A DNA stretch of 64,000 bases from Methylovirgula sp. 4M-Z18 (GTDB lineage Bacteria; Pseudomonadota; Alphaproteobacteria; Rhizobiales; Beijerinckiaceae). Of this stretch, positions 45,926 to 57,172 are shown one piece after another. Each line of letters opens with the position of its first letter. Within the stretch, counting starts at the first letter, position 1. The DNA is taken from contig NZ_CP149574.1 of NCBI RefSeq assembly GCF_037890675.1, positions 4,502,874 to 4,566,873 on the forward strand, in the 5' to 3' direction. The translations under genes were made by a program, and so were the position numbers. The notes beneath the pieces are model-generated. The model was given only the letters and a program-made list of their open reading frames with translations, had not been told where the DNA came from and ran no database searches.

Positions 45926-47317
45926 ATGCCCAATGTCGAAGAAATCTGGACACTCGTTGACTCCAAACGTGAGGCCTTCTTTGAACTGAGCGATCGGGTC
46001 TGGGAAACGCCGGAACTCAATTATCAGGAAGTGCTGTCGAGCGAAGCGCATCTCGAAATGCTGCGGGCGCAAGGCTTTCGCGTCACGCAACATGTCGCAG
46101 ATCTGCCAACCGCTCTGATGGGCGAGGCGGGCGAGGACGGGCCGGTCATCGCCATCCTGGGCGAGTTCGATGCGCTGCCGGGTTTGAGCCAGGCGGCCGG
46201 CATCGCCGCCGCGCAGCCGCTTACCGAAGGCGGCCACGGCCACGGCTGCGGGCACAATCTGCTCGGCGCCGGCGCGCTGATGGCGGCGACCGCGGTCAAG
46301 GATTATCTCGACAAGCATAAACTCAAGGGCCGCGTGCGCTATTACGGCTGTCCGGCGGAGGAAGGCGGCTCGGCCAAGGGCTTCATGGTGCGGGCGGGCG
46401 TGTTCGATGACGTCGATATTGCGATCTCGTGGCATCCGGCCTGTTTCCCGGCGGTCAACAATCCGGTTTCGCTCGCCTGCAACGAATTGAATTTCCATTT
46501 CACCGGCCGTTCATCCCATGCGGCCGCGACGCCGCATCTCGGCCGCTCGGCGCTCGACGCCGTGGAATTGATGAATGTCGGCGTGAATTACATGCGCGAA
46601 CATATGCCGAGCACCGCGCGGGTTCATTACGCGCTCATCGATGCGGGCGGCCCCGCGCCCAACGTGGTCCAGGCCAAGGCGACGGTGCGTTATCTGGTAC
46701 GCGGCCGCGATTTGCCCGAATTGCAGGCGCTGGTAGCGCGGGTGAAGAAGATCGCCGAGGGCGCCGCGCTGATGACCGAGACGCAGGTGCGCAGCGAGGT
46801 TGTAAGCGGCGACGCCAATCTCGTCGGCAATGGCACGCTGGAAGCGTTGATGCACAAGCATCTCTTGCATCTCGGACCGCCGCATTTCGACGCGCGTGAC
46901 AAGGCCTTCGCGGAAAAGATACAGGCAACGCTGTCGGCGGATGATGTCGTCGCGGCCTTCCGGCGCGGCGGCGTGCCGTTGCGCAAAGGCCTGCCGCTTG
47001 CCGATGCCATCGTGCCGCTCGGCGCCGGCGATACCAGCCTCGTCGGCTCGACCGATGTCGGTACCGTGAGCTGGGTGGTGCCGACCGTGCAAATGCGCGG
47101 CGCCACATGGACCATCGGCACGCCCGGCCATTCTTGGCAAGTGGTGGCGCAGGGCAAGAGCGCGCTGGCGCACAAGGGGATGGAGCACTGCGCCAAGGTG
47201 ATGGCCGCGACTGCGCTTGATCTGATCCGCAAGCCGGACTTGATCGCCGAGGCGAAGGCCGATCTGCAAGACCGCTCGCTGGCACGTCCTTCGTCAATCC
47301 GATCCCGGACGATGTGA
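45926..47317 (+). pseudogene. M20-family amidohydrolase (AbgB-like), frameshifted near the C-terminus
   Basis: 463 residues from the ATG at 45926 (MPNVEEIWTLVDSKR). A di-metal peptidase/deacylase: LGEFDALPGLSQAAG and GHGHGCGHNLLGAGAL hold the metal ligands. It resembles AbgB, which splits p-aminobenzoyl-glutamate. The last 13 codons (DRSLARPSSIRSRT) are unlike the family, whereas another frame from 47281 reads GTSFVNPIPDDVKPPVAMSG and stops at 47341-47343, a typical ending for this family. One base seems lost at about 47272-47280. The core is intact, so function may remain; a sequencing error is possible. Confidence 0.75.
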
Positions 47318-47344
47318 AGCCGCCGGTTGCGATGTCAGGGTGAG

Positions 47345-47372
47345 CCCTTCTCCCCGTAAACGGGGAGAAGGG
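47345..47372. terminator. Hairpin between convergent M20 and sugar-binding genes
   Basis: CCCTTCTCCCCGT and ACGGGGAGAAGGG form a perfect 13-base stem with a 2-base loop. No T-run follows on either side, so it may end transcripts by a Rho-aided route or protect mRNA ends. Confidence 0.55.
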
Positions 47373-47386
47373 ATTGTGTCGTCGCT

Positions 47387-48328
47387 TCAGAATGGCGAAT
47401 CCGGGTAGTAGAAATTCTTTGCATTCTCCTTCGTCACCAGCGTGGCGTTGAGAATATACGACCCGCGCACCGGCACCTTGTCGTAGAGCCCGGCCGCGGT
47501 CAGGTCCATCGCGACCGCGACCATGGCCGGCGGATAGAGTACGTCGACGGGAATCATGTTGTCGCCATCCATCACTTTCTTGACCATGTCCTTCATGCCG
47601 GCGCCGCCAACGACGAATTTGATGTCCGTACGATTGGCCTGTTTGATCGCTTCGAGCACGCCGACCGCCATGTCGTCGTCCTGGCACCAGACGGCATCGA
47701 TCTTCGGATGTTTGGTCAAGAAGTCCTGCATGACTTTGAAGGCATCGTCGCGACTCCAATTGCCGAACTGGCTGTCGATCACCTTGATATCGGTGCCTTT
47801 AATGCCGTCGTTGAACGCATTCACGCGCTGCTCGTCGATCACGATCGGCAAGCCGCGGATCACGACGATGTCGCCTTTACCGCTAAGTTTATCCTTCATG
47901 TAGGCGGCGGCGACACGGCCGAGTTCAGGATTGTTGCCCGCGACATAGAGATCCTGGATCGGCTCGCGCAAGGCGCGGTCGACCACGGTGATGAAAACGC
48001 CTTTGGATTTTACCTGCCGGATCGGATCGGTCAATTCATCGGAATTGTGCGGCAGCGCCACCAGCGCATCGATGCCCTGGGTGGCGAGATCCTCGAGCGC
48101 ATTGGCCTGGCTCGCGCCATCAGGCGACGTCTTGACGATGACTTTCAGGCCCGGATAGCGTGCTTCCAGCGCCTTTGCCTCCTGTTGGGCATGATAGACA
48201 ACACCGCCGGTCCAGCCGTGGTCGGCGGCGGGAATGGAAACGGCGATGGTTTTGGTGTCGGCGGCATGCGCCGCACCGGCAATGGACAGCGCCCCCGCCA
48301 TCATCAGACCCGTCAATATTTTACGCAT
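47387..48328 (-). CDS. Sugar ABC transporter substrate-binding protein (RbsB-like)
   Basis: 313 residues, signal peptide MRKILTGLMMAGALSIAGAAHA. The mature opening TKTIAVSIPAADHGWTGGV and the segment ALPHNSDELTDPIRQVKSKG are typical of RbsB-type periplasmic binders. With the permease and ATPase next to it it forms a pentose, hexose or polyol importer. It is the last gene of operon B. Confidence 0.88.
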   Translation of the reverse strand: MRKILTGLMMAGALSIAGAAHAADTKTIAVSIPAADHGWTGGVVYHAQQEAKALEARYPGLKVIVKTSPDGASQANALEDLATQGIDALVALPHNSDELTDPIRQVKSKGVFITVVDRALREPIQDLYVAGNNPELGRVAAAYMKDKLSGKGDIVVIRGLPIVIDEQRVNAFNDGIKGTDIKVIDSQFGNWSRDDAFKVMQDFLTKHPKIDAVWCQDDDMAVGVLEAIKQANRTDIKFVVGGAGMKDMVKKVMDGDNMIPVDVLYPPAMVAVAMDLTAAGLYDKVPVRGSYILNATLVTKENAKNFYYPDSPF

Positions 48329-48379
48329 TGATTCCTCCCTTCGCGTGAACTTCGATATTGCAGGAATGGCGTTTTTCCT

Positions 48380-49383
48380 TCACGAGCTGGCCCTGCGCGC
48401 GAGCGAGCGCTGCACCAGCATCGCGATGATGATGATCGCGCCCTGCACAGCGCCGACCAGATTTTCGCTGATAAAATTCGACAGAACCATGATGTTGCCG
48501 ATCACTTCGAGGATCAGCGCACCGCAGATCGTGCCCCAAATCCGCCCGACGCCGCCACGCAAGGCCGTGCCGCCGACCACGACGGCGGTGATCGCCTGCA
48601 GCTCCCAGCCAAGACCGGTGGTCGAGGTCGTCGAGCCGAGCCGCGGCACATAGACGAGCACCGCGATGGCCACGCAGATGCCCTGGATGACATAGGTCAG
48701 CGTGCGCACCCGCGCGACCGAAATGCCGGAATAGCGCGCGACATCCTCGTTCGACCCTACCGCCATCACATGCCGCCCGAACGCCGTGCGATACAGCAGG
48801 AACGCGCCGATCAAGGCGACGGCAAGAATGACCAGAACCGGAAAGGGCACGCCGAAAATCGAGCCGAAATAGACAGGTCGGTAATCGGCGCGCAGGTCCA
48901 TCGACTTCATGGCGATCGAGCCGCCATTCGCGAGCCAGATCAGCAGCGAACGCGCGATCGACATGGTGCCGAGGGTGACGATGAACGGCTCGATATGTCC
49001 CTTGGTGACGCCAAGGCCGTTCAGCAGGCCGCAGACCGCGCCGAGGGCCAGCGCCAACGCCATGCCGGCTGCAAGCAGAAGATAGGGATTCTCGATCGGC
49101 GCACGGTTGAGGAACAGGATCATCGAGCCCGAGACCAGCGCCGCCATCGAGCCGACCGACAGATCGAGCCCGCCAGCGGTAATGACGAAGGTCGCGCCGA
49201 CCGCGATGGTCGCGATGAACGCGCTGCGCGCGAGCACATTGGTGAGATTTTCGAGATCGATGAAACGCGTATTGACCTCGTAGCCGACAAGCATCAGCAC
49301 GATCAGCGCGGCGAAGGGCGCGAAAGTCCGCAGATCGGAATCCTGCCACGCACGTTTCTTTGGCTCTGGCATTACCTGTTCGC

Positions 49384-49387
<4 letters not shown>
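48380..49387 (-). CDS. Sugar ABC transporter permease (RbsC-like)
   Basis: 335 residues with about nine to ten membrane segments; GLDLSVGSMAALVS and VVGGTALRGGVGRIWGTICG are typical of RbsC/XylH-type permeases. It begins within the end of the ATPase gene (4-base overlap) and precedes the binding protein by 51 bases. Confidence 0.9.
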
Positions 49388-50925
<1,538 letters not shown>

Positions 50926-50978
50926 CCCGCCCTCCCTGCTGCAGTGTCAATCGATTGTTTTGCCGGTGCCGCCGTTGC

Positions 50979-52154
50979 TTACGGCAGCTTGACCCAAACG
51001 TTTCCGCGCGTACTCGAGTCATGCGCCGCCATGACGAATTTTACACCCGACACGCCATCCGCGACACCGGGAAACAGAACGTCGGGATCGGGCTTTGCGC
51101 CTGTCCGCGCGGCCTGAATGGCTTTCGCCACTTCGGCATAGATCGTGGCGAAACCTTCCAGATAACCTTCGGGATGGCCGCCCGGCACACGGGTCACGCG
51201 CGCCGCGTCCGGCAAGGCTCCGGCGCCGCCGCGGGTGTAGAGCCGTTTGGGTTCGCCATAGGGCGTGAACCACAAGTAATTCGGGTCGGCCTGCACCCAT
51301 TCGAGTCCGCCCTTGGTGCCGTAGATGCGGAGCTTCAAGCCGTTCTCATGGCCGACCGCCACCTGGCTCGCCCATAACAGGCCCTTGGCGCCGCCTTCAA
51401 AGCGCAGCATCACTTGCGCGTCGTCGTCGAGCGCGCGGCCTTCGACGAAGCTCGTGAGCTGCGCGAGCACTGAGTCGAGCTTCAGGCCGGTCACGAAGGA
51501 GGCGAGATGGTAGGCGTGGGTGCCGATGTCGCCGATACAGCCGCCGACGCCGGAGCGGGCGGGATCGGTGCGCCAGCTCGCCTGTTTTTGCCCGCTTGCT
51601 TCGATCCTCTCGGTCAGCCAGTCTTGCGGATATTCCGCCTGCACCAGACGGATCGGGCCGAGTTCGCCGTTTGCCACCATGGCGCGCGCCTGCCGGATCA
51701 TCGGATAGCCGGAATAATTGTAGGTGACGGCGAAAATCTTACCGCTCGATTGCACCAGCGCCGCCAGCTCTTCGGCATCCGCGACGCTCGTCGTCAGCGG
51801 CTTGTCGCAGATGACATGAATGCCGACCTCCAGAAACGCCTTGGCCGCCGGCGCGTGCATGTGATTGGGCGTGACGATCGCGACAGCTTCGATGCCGTCC
51901 GGCCGCGCACTTTCCGCTTTCGCCATCTCCGCGAAGGAGGCGTAAACGCGATCGGGTGCAAGTCCGAGTTCTTCGCCCGAGGCCTTGGCGCGCGCCGGAT
52001 CGGCAGACAAGGCGCCGGCCACGAACTCATATTGGTCGTCGAGCCGGGCGGCGATGCGATGCACTGCGCCGATAAAGGCGCCCTGCCCGCCGCCGACCAT
52101 GCCCAGGCGGATGCGCGGCACGCGCTGCGTCGTTTTGCTTCCCTCAATCGCCAT
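50979..52154 (-). CDS. Gfo/Idh/MocA-family oxidoreductase
   Basis: 391 residues from the ATG at 52154 (MAIEGSKTTQRVPRIRLGMVGGGQGAFIGA). Rossmann GGGQGA and the motif CDKPLTTSVADAEE are the family signature. Likely an NAD-dependent sugar or polyol (inositol-type) dehydrogenase; the substrate is not known. It follows the TIM-barrel gene by 22 bases, and the pair is typical of sugar operons with an Rbs-like importer. Confidence 0.88.
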   Translation of the reverse strand: MAIEGSKTTQRVPRIRLGMVGGGQGAFIGAVHRIAARLDDQYEFVAGALSADPARAKASGEELGLAPDRVYASFAEMAKAESARPDGIEAVAIVTPNHMHAPAAKAFLEVGIHVICDKPLTTSVADAEELAALVQSSGKIFAVTYNYSGYPMIRQARAMVANGELGPIRLVQAEYPQDWLTERIEASGQKQASWRTDPARSGVGGCIGDIGTHAYHLASFVTGLKLDSVLAQLTSFVEGRALDDDAQVMLRFEGGAKGLLWASQVAVGHENGLKLRIYGTKGGLEWVQADPNYLWFTPYGEPKRLYTRGGAGALPDAARVTRVPGGHPEGYLEGFATIYAEVAKAIQAARTGAKPDPDVLFPGVADGVSGVKFVMAAHDSSTRGNVWVKLP

Positions 52155-52176
52155 GCGCGTGATCCTTTTTCGAACG

Positions 52177-53232
52177 TTAAGCGAGCCCAAGCATTTTGCG
52201 GTTGGCGGCATCATCCGTGCCGGCGTCGGCAAAATCGTCGAAGGCTTTTTCCGTCACCCGAATGATGTGATGACGGATGAATTCGGCGCCTTCGCGCGCG
52301 CCATCCTCAGGATGTTTGAGGCAGCATTCCCATTCGAGCACGGCCCAGCTCGCATAATCATAGGCGGTCAGTTTCGAGAAAATGCCACCGAAATCCACCT
52401 GCCCGTCGCCGAGCGAGCGGAAGCGCCCGGCGCGATCCACCCAGGATTGAAAGCCGCCATAGACGCCTTGCCGTCCGGTCGGGTTGAATTCGGCATCCTT
52501 GACGTGAAAGGCTTTGATCCGCTCGTGGTAGATGTCGATGTAGTCGAGATACTCGAGCTGCTGCAGCACGAAATGCGATGGGTCGTACAGGAGATTGGCG
52601 CGCTTGTGATTGTTCACGCGGCTCAGAAACATCTCGTAGGAAACGCCGTCATGCAGGTCTTCGCCGGGATGAATCTCATAGGCGACATCGACCCCTTGCG
52701 CATCGGCGTGATCGAGAATCGGCCGCCACCGTTTGGCGAGTTCGTCGAAGGCCGCTTCGACCAGGCCGGCCGGCCGTTGCGGCCAGGGGTAAATATAGGG
52801 CCACGCCAAGGCGCCGGAAAAAGTCGCATGGGCGGACAGGCCGAGCCGCCTGGAGGCCGTCAGCGCACGCCGGACCTGATCGATCGCCCATTCGGTGCGG
52901 GCCTTCGGATTGCCGCGCACGGCCGCGTCGGCAAAGCCGTCGAAGGCCGTGTCATAAGCGGGATGCACCGCGACCAATTGCCCTTGCAAATGCGTCGAGA
53001 GTTCGGTGACGGCAAGGCCATGGCTCGCCGCGACGCCTTTGATCTCGTCGCAATAGGTTTGCGACTCGGAGGCGCGCTCGAGGTCGAACAATCTTTTGTC
53101 CCAGGAGGGGATCTGCACGCCCTTGTAGCCGAGCGAAGCGGCCCAGGCGCAGATCGATGCAAAGGAGTTAAAAGGCGCCGCGTCGCCAGCAAATTGCGCC
53201 AGGAATATCGCCGGTCCTTGAATGGTCTTCAC
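52177..53232 (-). CDS. Sugar phosphate isomerase/epimerase (AP endonuclease 2-like TIM barrel)
   Basis: 351 residues, a xylose-isomerase-like TIM barrel. VAYEIHPGEDLHDGVSYEMF and the metal site around NLLYDPSHFVLQQLEYLDYI are visible. Members turn keto-inositols, tagatose or 3-keto sugars; the reaction is not fixed. It is the first gene of operon B, and its promoter is in the gap shared with the nfuA-like gene. Confidence 0.85.
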   Translation of the reverse strand: MKTIQGPAIFLAQFAGDAAPFNSFASICAWAASLGYKGVQIPSWDKRLFDLERASESQTYCDEIKGVAASHGLAVTELSTHLQGQLVAVHPAYDTAFDGFADAAVRGNPKARTEWAIDQVRRALTASRRLGLSAHATFSGALAWPYIYPWPQRPAGLVEAAFDELAKRWRPILDHADAQGVDVAYEIHPGEDLHDGVSYEMFLSRVNNHKRANLLYDPSHFVLQQLEYLDYIDIYHERIKAFHVKDAEFNPTGRQGVYGGFQSWVDRAGRFRSLGDGQVDFGGIFSKLTAYDYASWAVLEWECCLKHPEDGAREGAEFIRHHIIRVTEKAFDDFADAGTDDAANRKMLGLA

Positions 53233-53381
53233 CGCTCGCTCCCCGTCATGCCTATCGGCTTGTTGACTAGCATTTCAGCCTTTTTGATCATGGCCCGCAA
53301 GGGCCGAATCGGCATAGCTCGAATGAATGGCGCGGCGGTGATCGGCGGGGATTGCCGCCTCCCGGGCAAAGCACTACATGT

Positions 53382-53398
53382 GTTAGAGTTATTCTAAA
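53382..53398. promoter_or_regulatory. Irr-type iron control element upstream of the NfuA-like gene
   Basis: GTTAGAG-TTA-TTCTAAA compared with the Rhizobiales Irr box TTTAGAA-NNN-TTCTAAA: the right half is exact (7 of 7) and the left half 5 of 7. It is 47 bases before the start of an Fe-S carrier gene. Confidence 0.55.
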
Positions 53399-53444
53399 CG
53401 CTCCACAGGCCTGAGCGACGGCGTCGAGAGGTAAAACAGCGGCC

Positions 53445-54011
53445 ATGTTCATTCAAACCGAAGCCACTCCCAATCCGGCGACTTTGAAATTTCTTCCCGG
53501 CAAGCCGGTGATGGGGGAAGGCACGCTCGATATGCGGAGCGTCGAAGAGGCGGGCCGTTCACCCCTCGCGCGGGCGCTCTTCTCCATTCCCGGCGTCTCC
53601 GGCGTGTTTTACGGATCGGATTTCGTGACTGTCTCCAAATCCGAAGGCGAGTGGCAGCATCTCAAGCCAGCCATCCTAGGCGCGATCATGGAACATTACC
53701 AGTCGGGCGAGCCCTTGCTGGAAGGCGAGGTCGTGACGTCCGACGCGGACGGCGGCGATGCCGAATTTTACGCCGAAAGCGATGCCGAAACCGTGGCGAC
53801 GATCAAGGAATTACTCGATACGCGGGTGCGGCCGGCGGTGGCCGGCGATGGCGGCGACATCACTTTCCGCGGTTTTCGCGACGGGATCGTCTATCTCTAT
53901 ATGAAGGGCTCCTGCGCCGGCTGCCCGTCCTCGACGGCAACGCTCAAACACGGCATTCAAAACCTGCTGCGGCATTTTCTCCCCGACGTGCGCGCGGTCG
54001 AGCAGGTCTGA
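53445..54011 (+). CDS. NfuA/NifU-like Fe-S cluster carrier protein
   Basis: 188 residues. The Nfu N domain (FIQTEATPNPATLKFLPG) is followed by the C-terminal NifU domain with C157 and C160 in GSCAGCPSS, which binds a 4Fe-4S cluster between two chains. It delivers clusters to target enzymes. It is the form close to mitochondrial NFU1. An Irr-type box upstream suggests iron control. The start at 53445 is the conserved one. Confidence 0.92.
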   Translation: MFIQTEATPNPATLKFLPGKPVMGEGTLDMRSVEEAGRSPLARALFSIPGVSGVFYGSDFVTVSKSEGEWQHLKPAILGAIMEHYQSGEPLLEGEVVTSDADGGDAEFYAESDAETVATIKELLDTRVRPAVAGDGGDITFRGFRDGIVYLYMKGSCAGCPSSTATLKHGIQNLLRHFLPDVRAVEQV

Positions 54012-54035
54012 TTTCACCCGACCATTTGTGAACTG

Positions 54036-54069
54036 AACGGGCCTACCCGGCAAAACGGATAGGCCCGTT
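54036..54069. terminator. Terminator-like hairpin after the NfuA-like gene
   Basis: AACGGGCCTACC and GGATAGGCCCGTT pair over about 12 bases with one mismatch, 25 bases after the stop. TACCG follows, without a T-run, but the stem is strong. Confidence 0.5.
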
Positions 54070-54088
54070 ACCGTATCAAGGAGCCTTC

Positions 54089-54676
54089 ATGTCAGCCCTG
54101 CCCGATTCTGCGCTCGATCAATTGTTCCGCACAGCCCGGACCCACAATGTGTGGCTCCCGAAGGATGTCCCCGATTCCTTGCTGCACCAATTGACCGATC
54201 TCATGAAATGGGGCCCGACCTCGGCAAATTGCTCGCCCGCGCGGCTGTTCTTCCTCAAATCGCCGGAAGCCAAGGCCAAGCTGAAACCGTTTTTGTCGGA
54301 GGGCAACCGCGACAAGACGATGGTGGCGCCGGTGACCGTGATCGTCGCACAAGACCTTGAATTTTATGAGAAACTGCCGAAATTGTTTCCGCAGGCCGAT
54401 GCGCGGAGCTGGTTTGCCGGTAACGATGTCGCGATCCGTGCGACCGCCTTCCGCAATTCCAGCCTGCAAGGCGGCTATTTGATCTTGGCGGCCCGCGCGC
54501 TCGGGCTCGATTGCGGCCCCATGTCGGGCTTCGATGCGGACGGCCTCGACAAAGCGTTTTTCCCGGACGGCAAGATCAAGGCGAATTTCCTGTGTAATCT
54601 CGGCTATGGCGATGTGTCCAAGCTCTTCCCGCGCAATCCGCGGCTCGATTTTGACGAATTCGCAAAAATTCTGTGA
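54089..54676 (+). CDS. RutE-like malonic semialdehyde reductase/nitroreductase
   Basis: 195 residues, nitroreductase family, a cytoplasmic FMN enzyme. [18 protein letters not shown] and [28 protein letters not shown] are typical of the RutE/HadB branch, which reduces malonic semialdehyde. No rut genes are beside it, so pyrimidine breakdown is not supported here; the substrate is uncertain. It starts at 54089, after a GGAG-type site. Confidence 0.85.
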   Translation: MSALPDSALDQLFRTARTHNVWLPKDVPDSLLHQLTDLMKWGPTSANCSPARLFFLKSPEAKAKLKPFLSEGNRDKTMVAPVTVIVAQDLEFYEKLPKLFPQADARSWFAGNDVAIRATAFRNSSLQGGYLILAARALGLDCGPMSGFDADGLDKAFFPDGKIKANFLCNLGYGDVSKLFPRNPRLDFDEFAKIL

Positions 54677-54753
54677 CGTGATGTAACGGAGAGTGGCGAT
54701 GCCGCCCGCATGGCGCGCTGGAAGCCGGCCCTTCGTTCGTCTATGGTTCCAAT

Positions 54754-55440
54754 ATGAAGATTCTCGCTCTTGATACGGCGCTCGGCGCCTGCTCGGTCTG
54801 TGTGCTCGATTCCAACCTGGTCAAACCTTTGGCGCATGAATCCATCGTCATGGCGCGCGGCCATGCGGAGGCGTTGATGCCGATGATCGACCGGGTCGTC
54901 TCGCAAATCCCGGGCGGGTTCGAGGCGCTCGAGCGGGTGGCCGTGTCGGTCGGTCCGGGTTCGTTCACCGGCATCCGCGTCGGCATTGCGGCGGCCCGCG
55001 CCATCGGCATCGCCTGTTCGATCCCGGTCGTCGGCGTTTCCACCCTATCGGCACTGGCCGCACCGCTCGTCGCGGACAAGCTGCCGACCACGATCGTTGC
55101 GGCGATCGACGCCCATCACGGCAATGTCTATTATCACGCCATGGCGGGCAACGGCCGCATGATCGTGCCGCCGCGCCTCACCACGGTGCGCGACGCGATC
55201 CGCACCTGCGGCTCCGACCCCTACCGCTTCACCGGTTCCGGCGCGCCGCTGCTGGCGATCGAAGCCTGGTCGATCGGCCTGCGGGCCGAGGCGGTCGGCG
55301 CGCTGGTTGCCCCCGATGTAGCCTATATCGGCCGGCTCGGCCTCTTGTCCGATCCCGAGACGGCGCGCCCGACGCCCTATTATCTCAAAGCGCCCGACGC
55401 CAAGCCGCAGGAGAAAGGCCGCATCGCCCGCGTGCCGTAA
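54754..55440 (+). CDS. tsaB: tRNA threonylcarbamoyladenosine biosynthesis protein TsaB
   Basis: 228 residues; the ASKHA-fold partner that works with TsaD to make t6A37 in tRNA. MKILALDTALGACSVCVLD and the SVGPGSFTGIRVGIAAARAIG motif identify it. rimI follows after five bases, a common pairing. Confidence 0.94.
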   Translation: MKILALDTALGACSVCVLDSNLVKPLAHESIVMARGHAEALMPMIDRVVSQIPGGFEALERVAVSVGPGSFTGIRVGIAAARAIGIACSIPVVGVSTLSALAAPLVADKLPTTIVAAIDAHHGNVYYHAMAGNGRMIVPPRLTTVRDAIRTCGSDPYRFTGSGAPLLAIEAWSIGLRAEAVGALVAPDVAYIGRLGLLSDPETARPTPYYLKAPDAKPQEKGRIARVP

Positions 55441-55445
55441 GAAAA

Positions 55446-55928
55446 ATGTTCTCCCTCTTCGGCAAGACGCCTCCTTCCCTTATCCGGCCGCTCGATATGG
55501 CCGCCGCGCAGGACTGCGCGCGCCTGCATGAATCCGCTTTCGCCCATGCCTGGAGCGAGGCGGATTTTGAGCGACTGCTTGGCGCCCGCACGACCGTCGC
55601 CGACGGGATCTTCGACAGCCACGGCCAAGCGCTTTTCGGCTTCGTCCTGTCGCAGACCGTGGCGGACGAGGCGGAAATTCTGTCGATCGTGCTCGATCCC
55701 CATCACCGGCGCCGGGGCCTCGGCCGCCAGCTGCTGAATGCCCATATGGCACGGCTCACGGAGGCGCAGGTGAAAAGCCTGTTTCTGGAAGTCGAGGATG
55801 GCAATGTTGCCGCACAGGGGCTCTATGCGCATCTTGGCTTTCATGAAATTGGCAAACGCCACGGCTATTACCGCAAAGCTGACGGCTCAACGGCGACGGC
55901 CTTGATGCTGCGCTGCGATTTGGGGTGA
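55446..55928 (+). CDS. rimI: Ribosomal protein alanine N-acetyltransferase RimI-like
   Basis: 160 residues, GNAT fold. HRRRGLGRQLLNAHM is the acetyl-CoA loop and VEDGNVAAQGLYAHLGFHEIGKR is the C-terminal part. It acetylates the N-terminus of ribosomal protein S18 in E. coli; the target here is inferred. It is five bases after tsaB and overlaps the acyltransferase gene by one base (TGATG). Confidence 0.88.
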   Translation: MFSLFGKTPPSLIRPLDMAAAQDCARLHESAFAHAWSEADFERLLGARTTVADGIFDSHGQALFGFVLSQTVADEAEILSIVLDPHHRRRGLGRQLLNAHMARLTEAQVKSLFLEVEDGNVAAQGLYAHLGFHEIGKRHGYYRKADGSTATALMLRCDLG

Positions 55929-56773
55929 TGTTTTCGATGGCCTATCTGCGCGCCTGTGGTCTGGTGCTCTTCTTGCTCGGCTTTTTTCTGTTCGGCGTGC
56001 CGACGCAAATGGTTTTGCGGCGCTTCGGCACGGCACGGATGCAGACCTGGCTGGTCATTCTGTTTCATCGTGGCCTGTGCCGCCTGTTGCGGCTGCGCGT
56101 CCGCGCCGTCGGGTCGCCCGCGTCGGTGCCGACCCTGATGCTGGCCCCCAATCACGTTTCCTGGACTGATATTTCCGTGCTGGGCGGCCTCTATCCGCTG
56201 AGTTTCCTCGCAAAAAGCGAGGTGGGCACGTGGCCGATCATCGGCCCGATGGCGCGGCTTTGCGGCACGATCTTCGTGGTGCGCGGCCGCCGCACCGCGA
56301 TCCCGGCGGTCAACGCGCAACTCGCCGCGCATATGCGGCGCGGTGATCGGGTCGTGTTGTTCGCCGAAGGCACGACGGGCGACGGCAATCGGCTGATGAA
56401 ATTCCATTCCTCGCATTTCGAGGCGGCAAAAATAGCCCTGCGCGACGGGGACGTTTGGGTACAACCGGTGAGCATCGCCTACATGCGGCGCGACGGCCTA
56501 CCGCTCGGCCGCATCGGCCGCATGCAGGTCGCCTGGTACGGCGACATGACATTGGCGCCGCATCTGTGGGACTTGCTGCGCGACGGCCCGGTCGATTGCG
56601 TGGTGAGTTTCGACGAACCGGTGCAAGTGACGCAGGCCATGACGCGCAAGGATCTGTGCGCGGCGGTGCGCATGACGACCCGCACGAGGCTGGGAGAGTT
56701 GGTGCACGGGCACGCAGCCGATGTGAAGCCCGTCGGGACAAATGTCGGACTGATCGCGAGTCCGGCGGAATGA
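55928..56773 (+). CDS. 1-acyl-sn-glycerol-3-phosphate acyltransferase (PlsC-like)
   Basis: 281 residues from the ATG at 55928; a GTG one codon earlier is possible. One N-terminal membrane segment. Acyltransferase motif I is NHVSWTD (75-81) with the HX4D pair, and FAEGTTGDGNRL is motif III. It makes phosphatidic acid or a related lipid. In the usual Rhizobiales order miaB would follow; here vapBC lies between. Confidence 0.87.
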   Translation: MFSMAYLRACGLVLFLLGFFLFGVPTQMVLRRFGTARMQTWLVILFHRGLCRLLRLRVRAVGSPASVPTLMLAPNHVSWTDISVLGGLYPLSFLAKSEVGTWPIIGPMARLCGTIFVVRGRRTAIPAVNAQLAAHMRRGDRVVLFAEGTTGDGNRLMKFHSSHFEAAKIALRDGDVWVQPVSIAYMRRDGLPLGRIGRMQVAWYGDMTLAPHLWDLLRDGPVDCVVSFDEPVQVTQAMTRKDLCAAVRMTTRTRLGELVHGHAADVKPVGTNVGLIASPAE

Positions 56774-56785
56774 AGAACGCGCAAA

Positions 56786-57172
56786 TCACGCCGCTTCAAT
56801 ATCAGTCAGCGAGAAATCGTTGCCTTTGAACAGCAAGGGCTCGCCGGCGCGCTTCGCCAAGGCGTAGGAGAGACAATCGGCAAAATTCAGGCCGGCGGGA
56901 TGACGGCCTTTGCCATAGGTCAGCCAAGCCGTGGTGGCGATGTCGATAAGCGAGGTGTCGATAGGTACGATGTCGACCATGGCCTTGGCCAGCCACAGAT
57001 CGAGTTCGGCAAGGGTCGCTTCGCCGCGCCGGCCCACCAGCACCATGCGGGCCTCAAGGACGCAGGTCGCGGGGACCAGGCGAAGGGGCGCATTTATGAT
57101 GGCGTGCCGGAACGTTTCGGCTTCTGCTTCGTTCTGCAGAATGGCGACGAGCGCGGAGGTATCGATGACCAT
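56786..57172 (-). CDS. vapC: VapC toxin, PIN-domain ribonuclease
   Basis: 128 residues. PIN-domain acidic residues lie in VIDTSALVAIL (D4), in the middle acidic helix, and in FADCLSYALAK. Family members cut tRNA or rRNA when the antitoxin is lost. It is coupled to vapB by a one-base overlap of TGA and ATG. It faces the plsC gene, end to end. Confidence 0.9.
   Translation of the reverse strand: MVIDTSALVAILQNEAEAETFRHAIINAPLRLVPATCVLEARMVLVGRRGEATLAELDLWLAKAMVDIVPIDTSLIDIATTAWLTYGKGRHPAGLNFADCLSYALAKRAGEPLLFKGNDFSLTDIEAA

Noticed and set aside
46635-47759. A minus-strand frame crossing the M20 gene, the hairpin and the sugar-binding gene
   Set aside because: It crosses two real genes on opposite strands and has repetitive Arg/Ala/Pro content.
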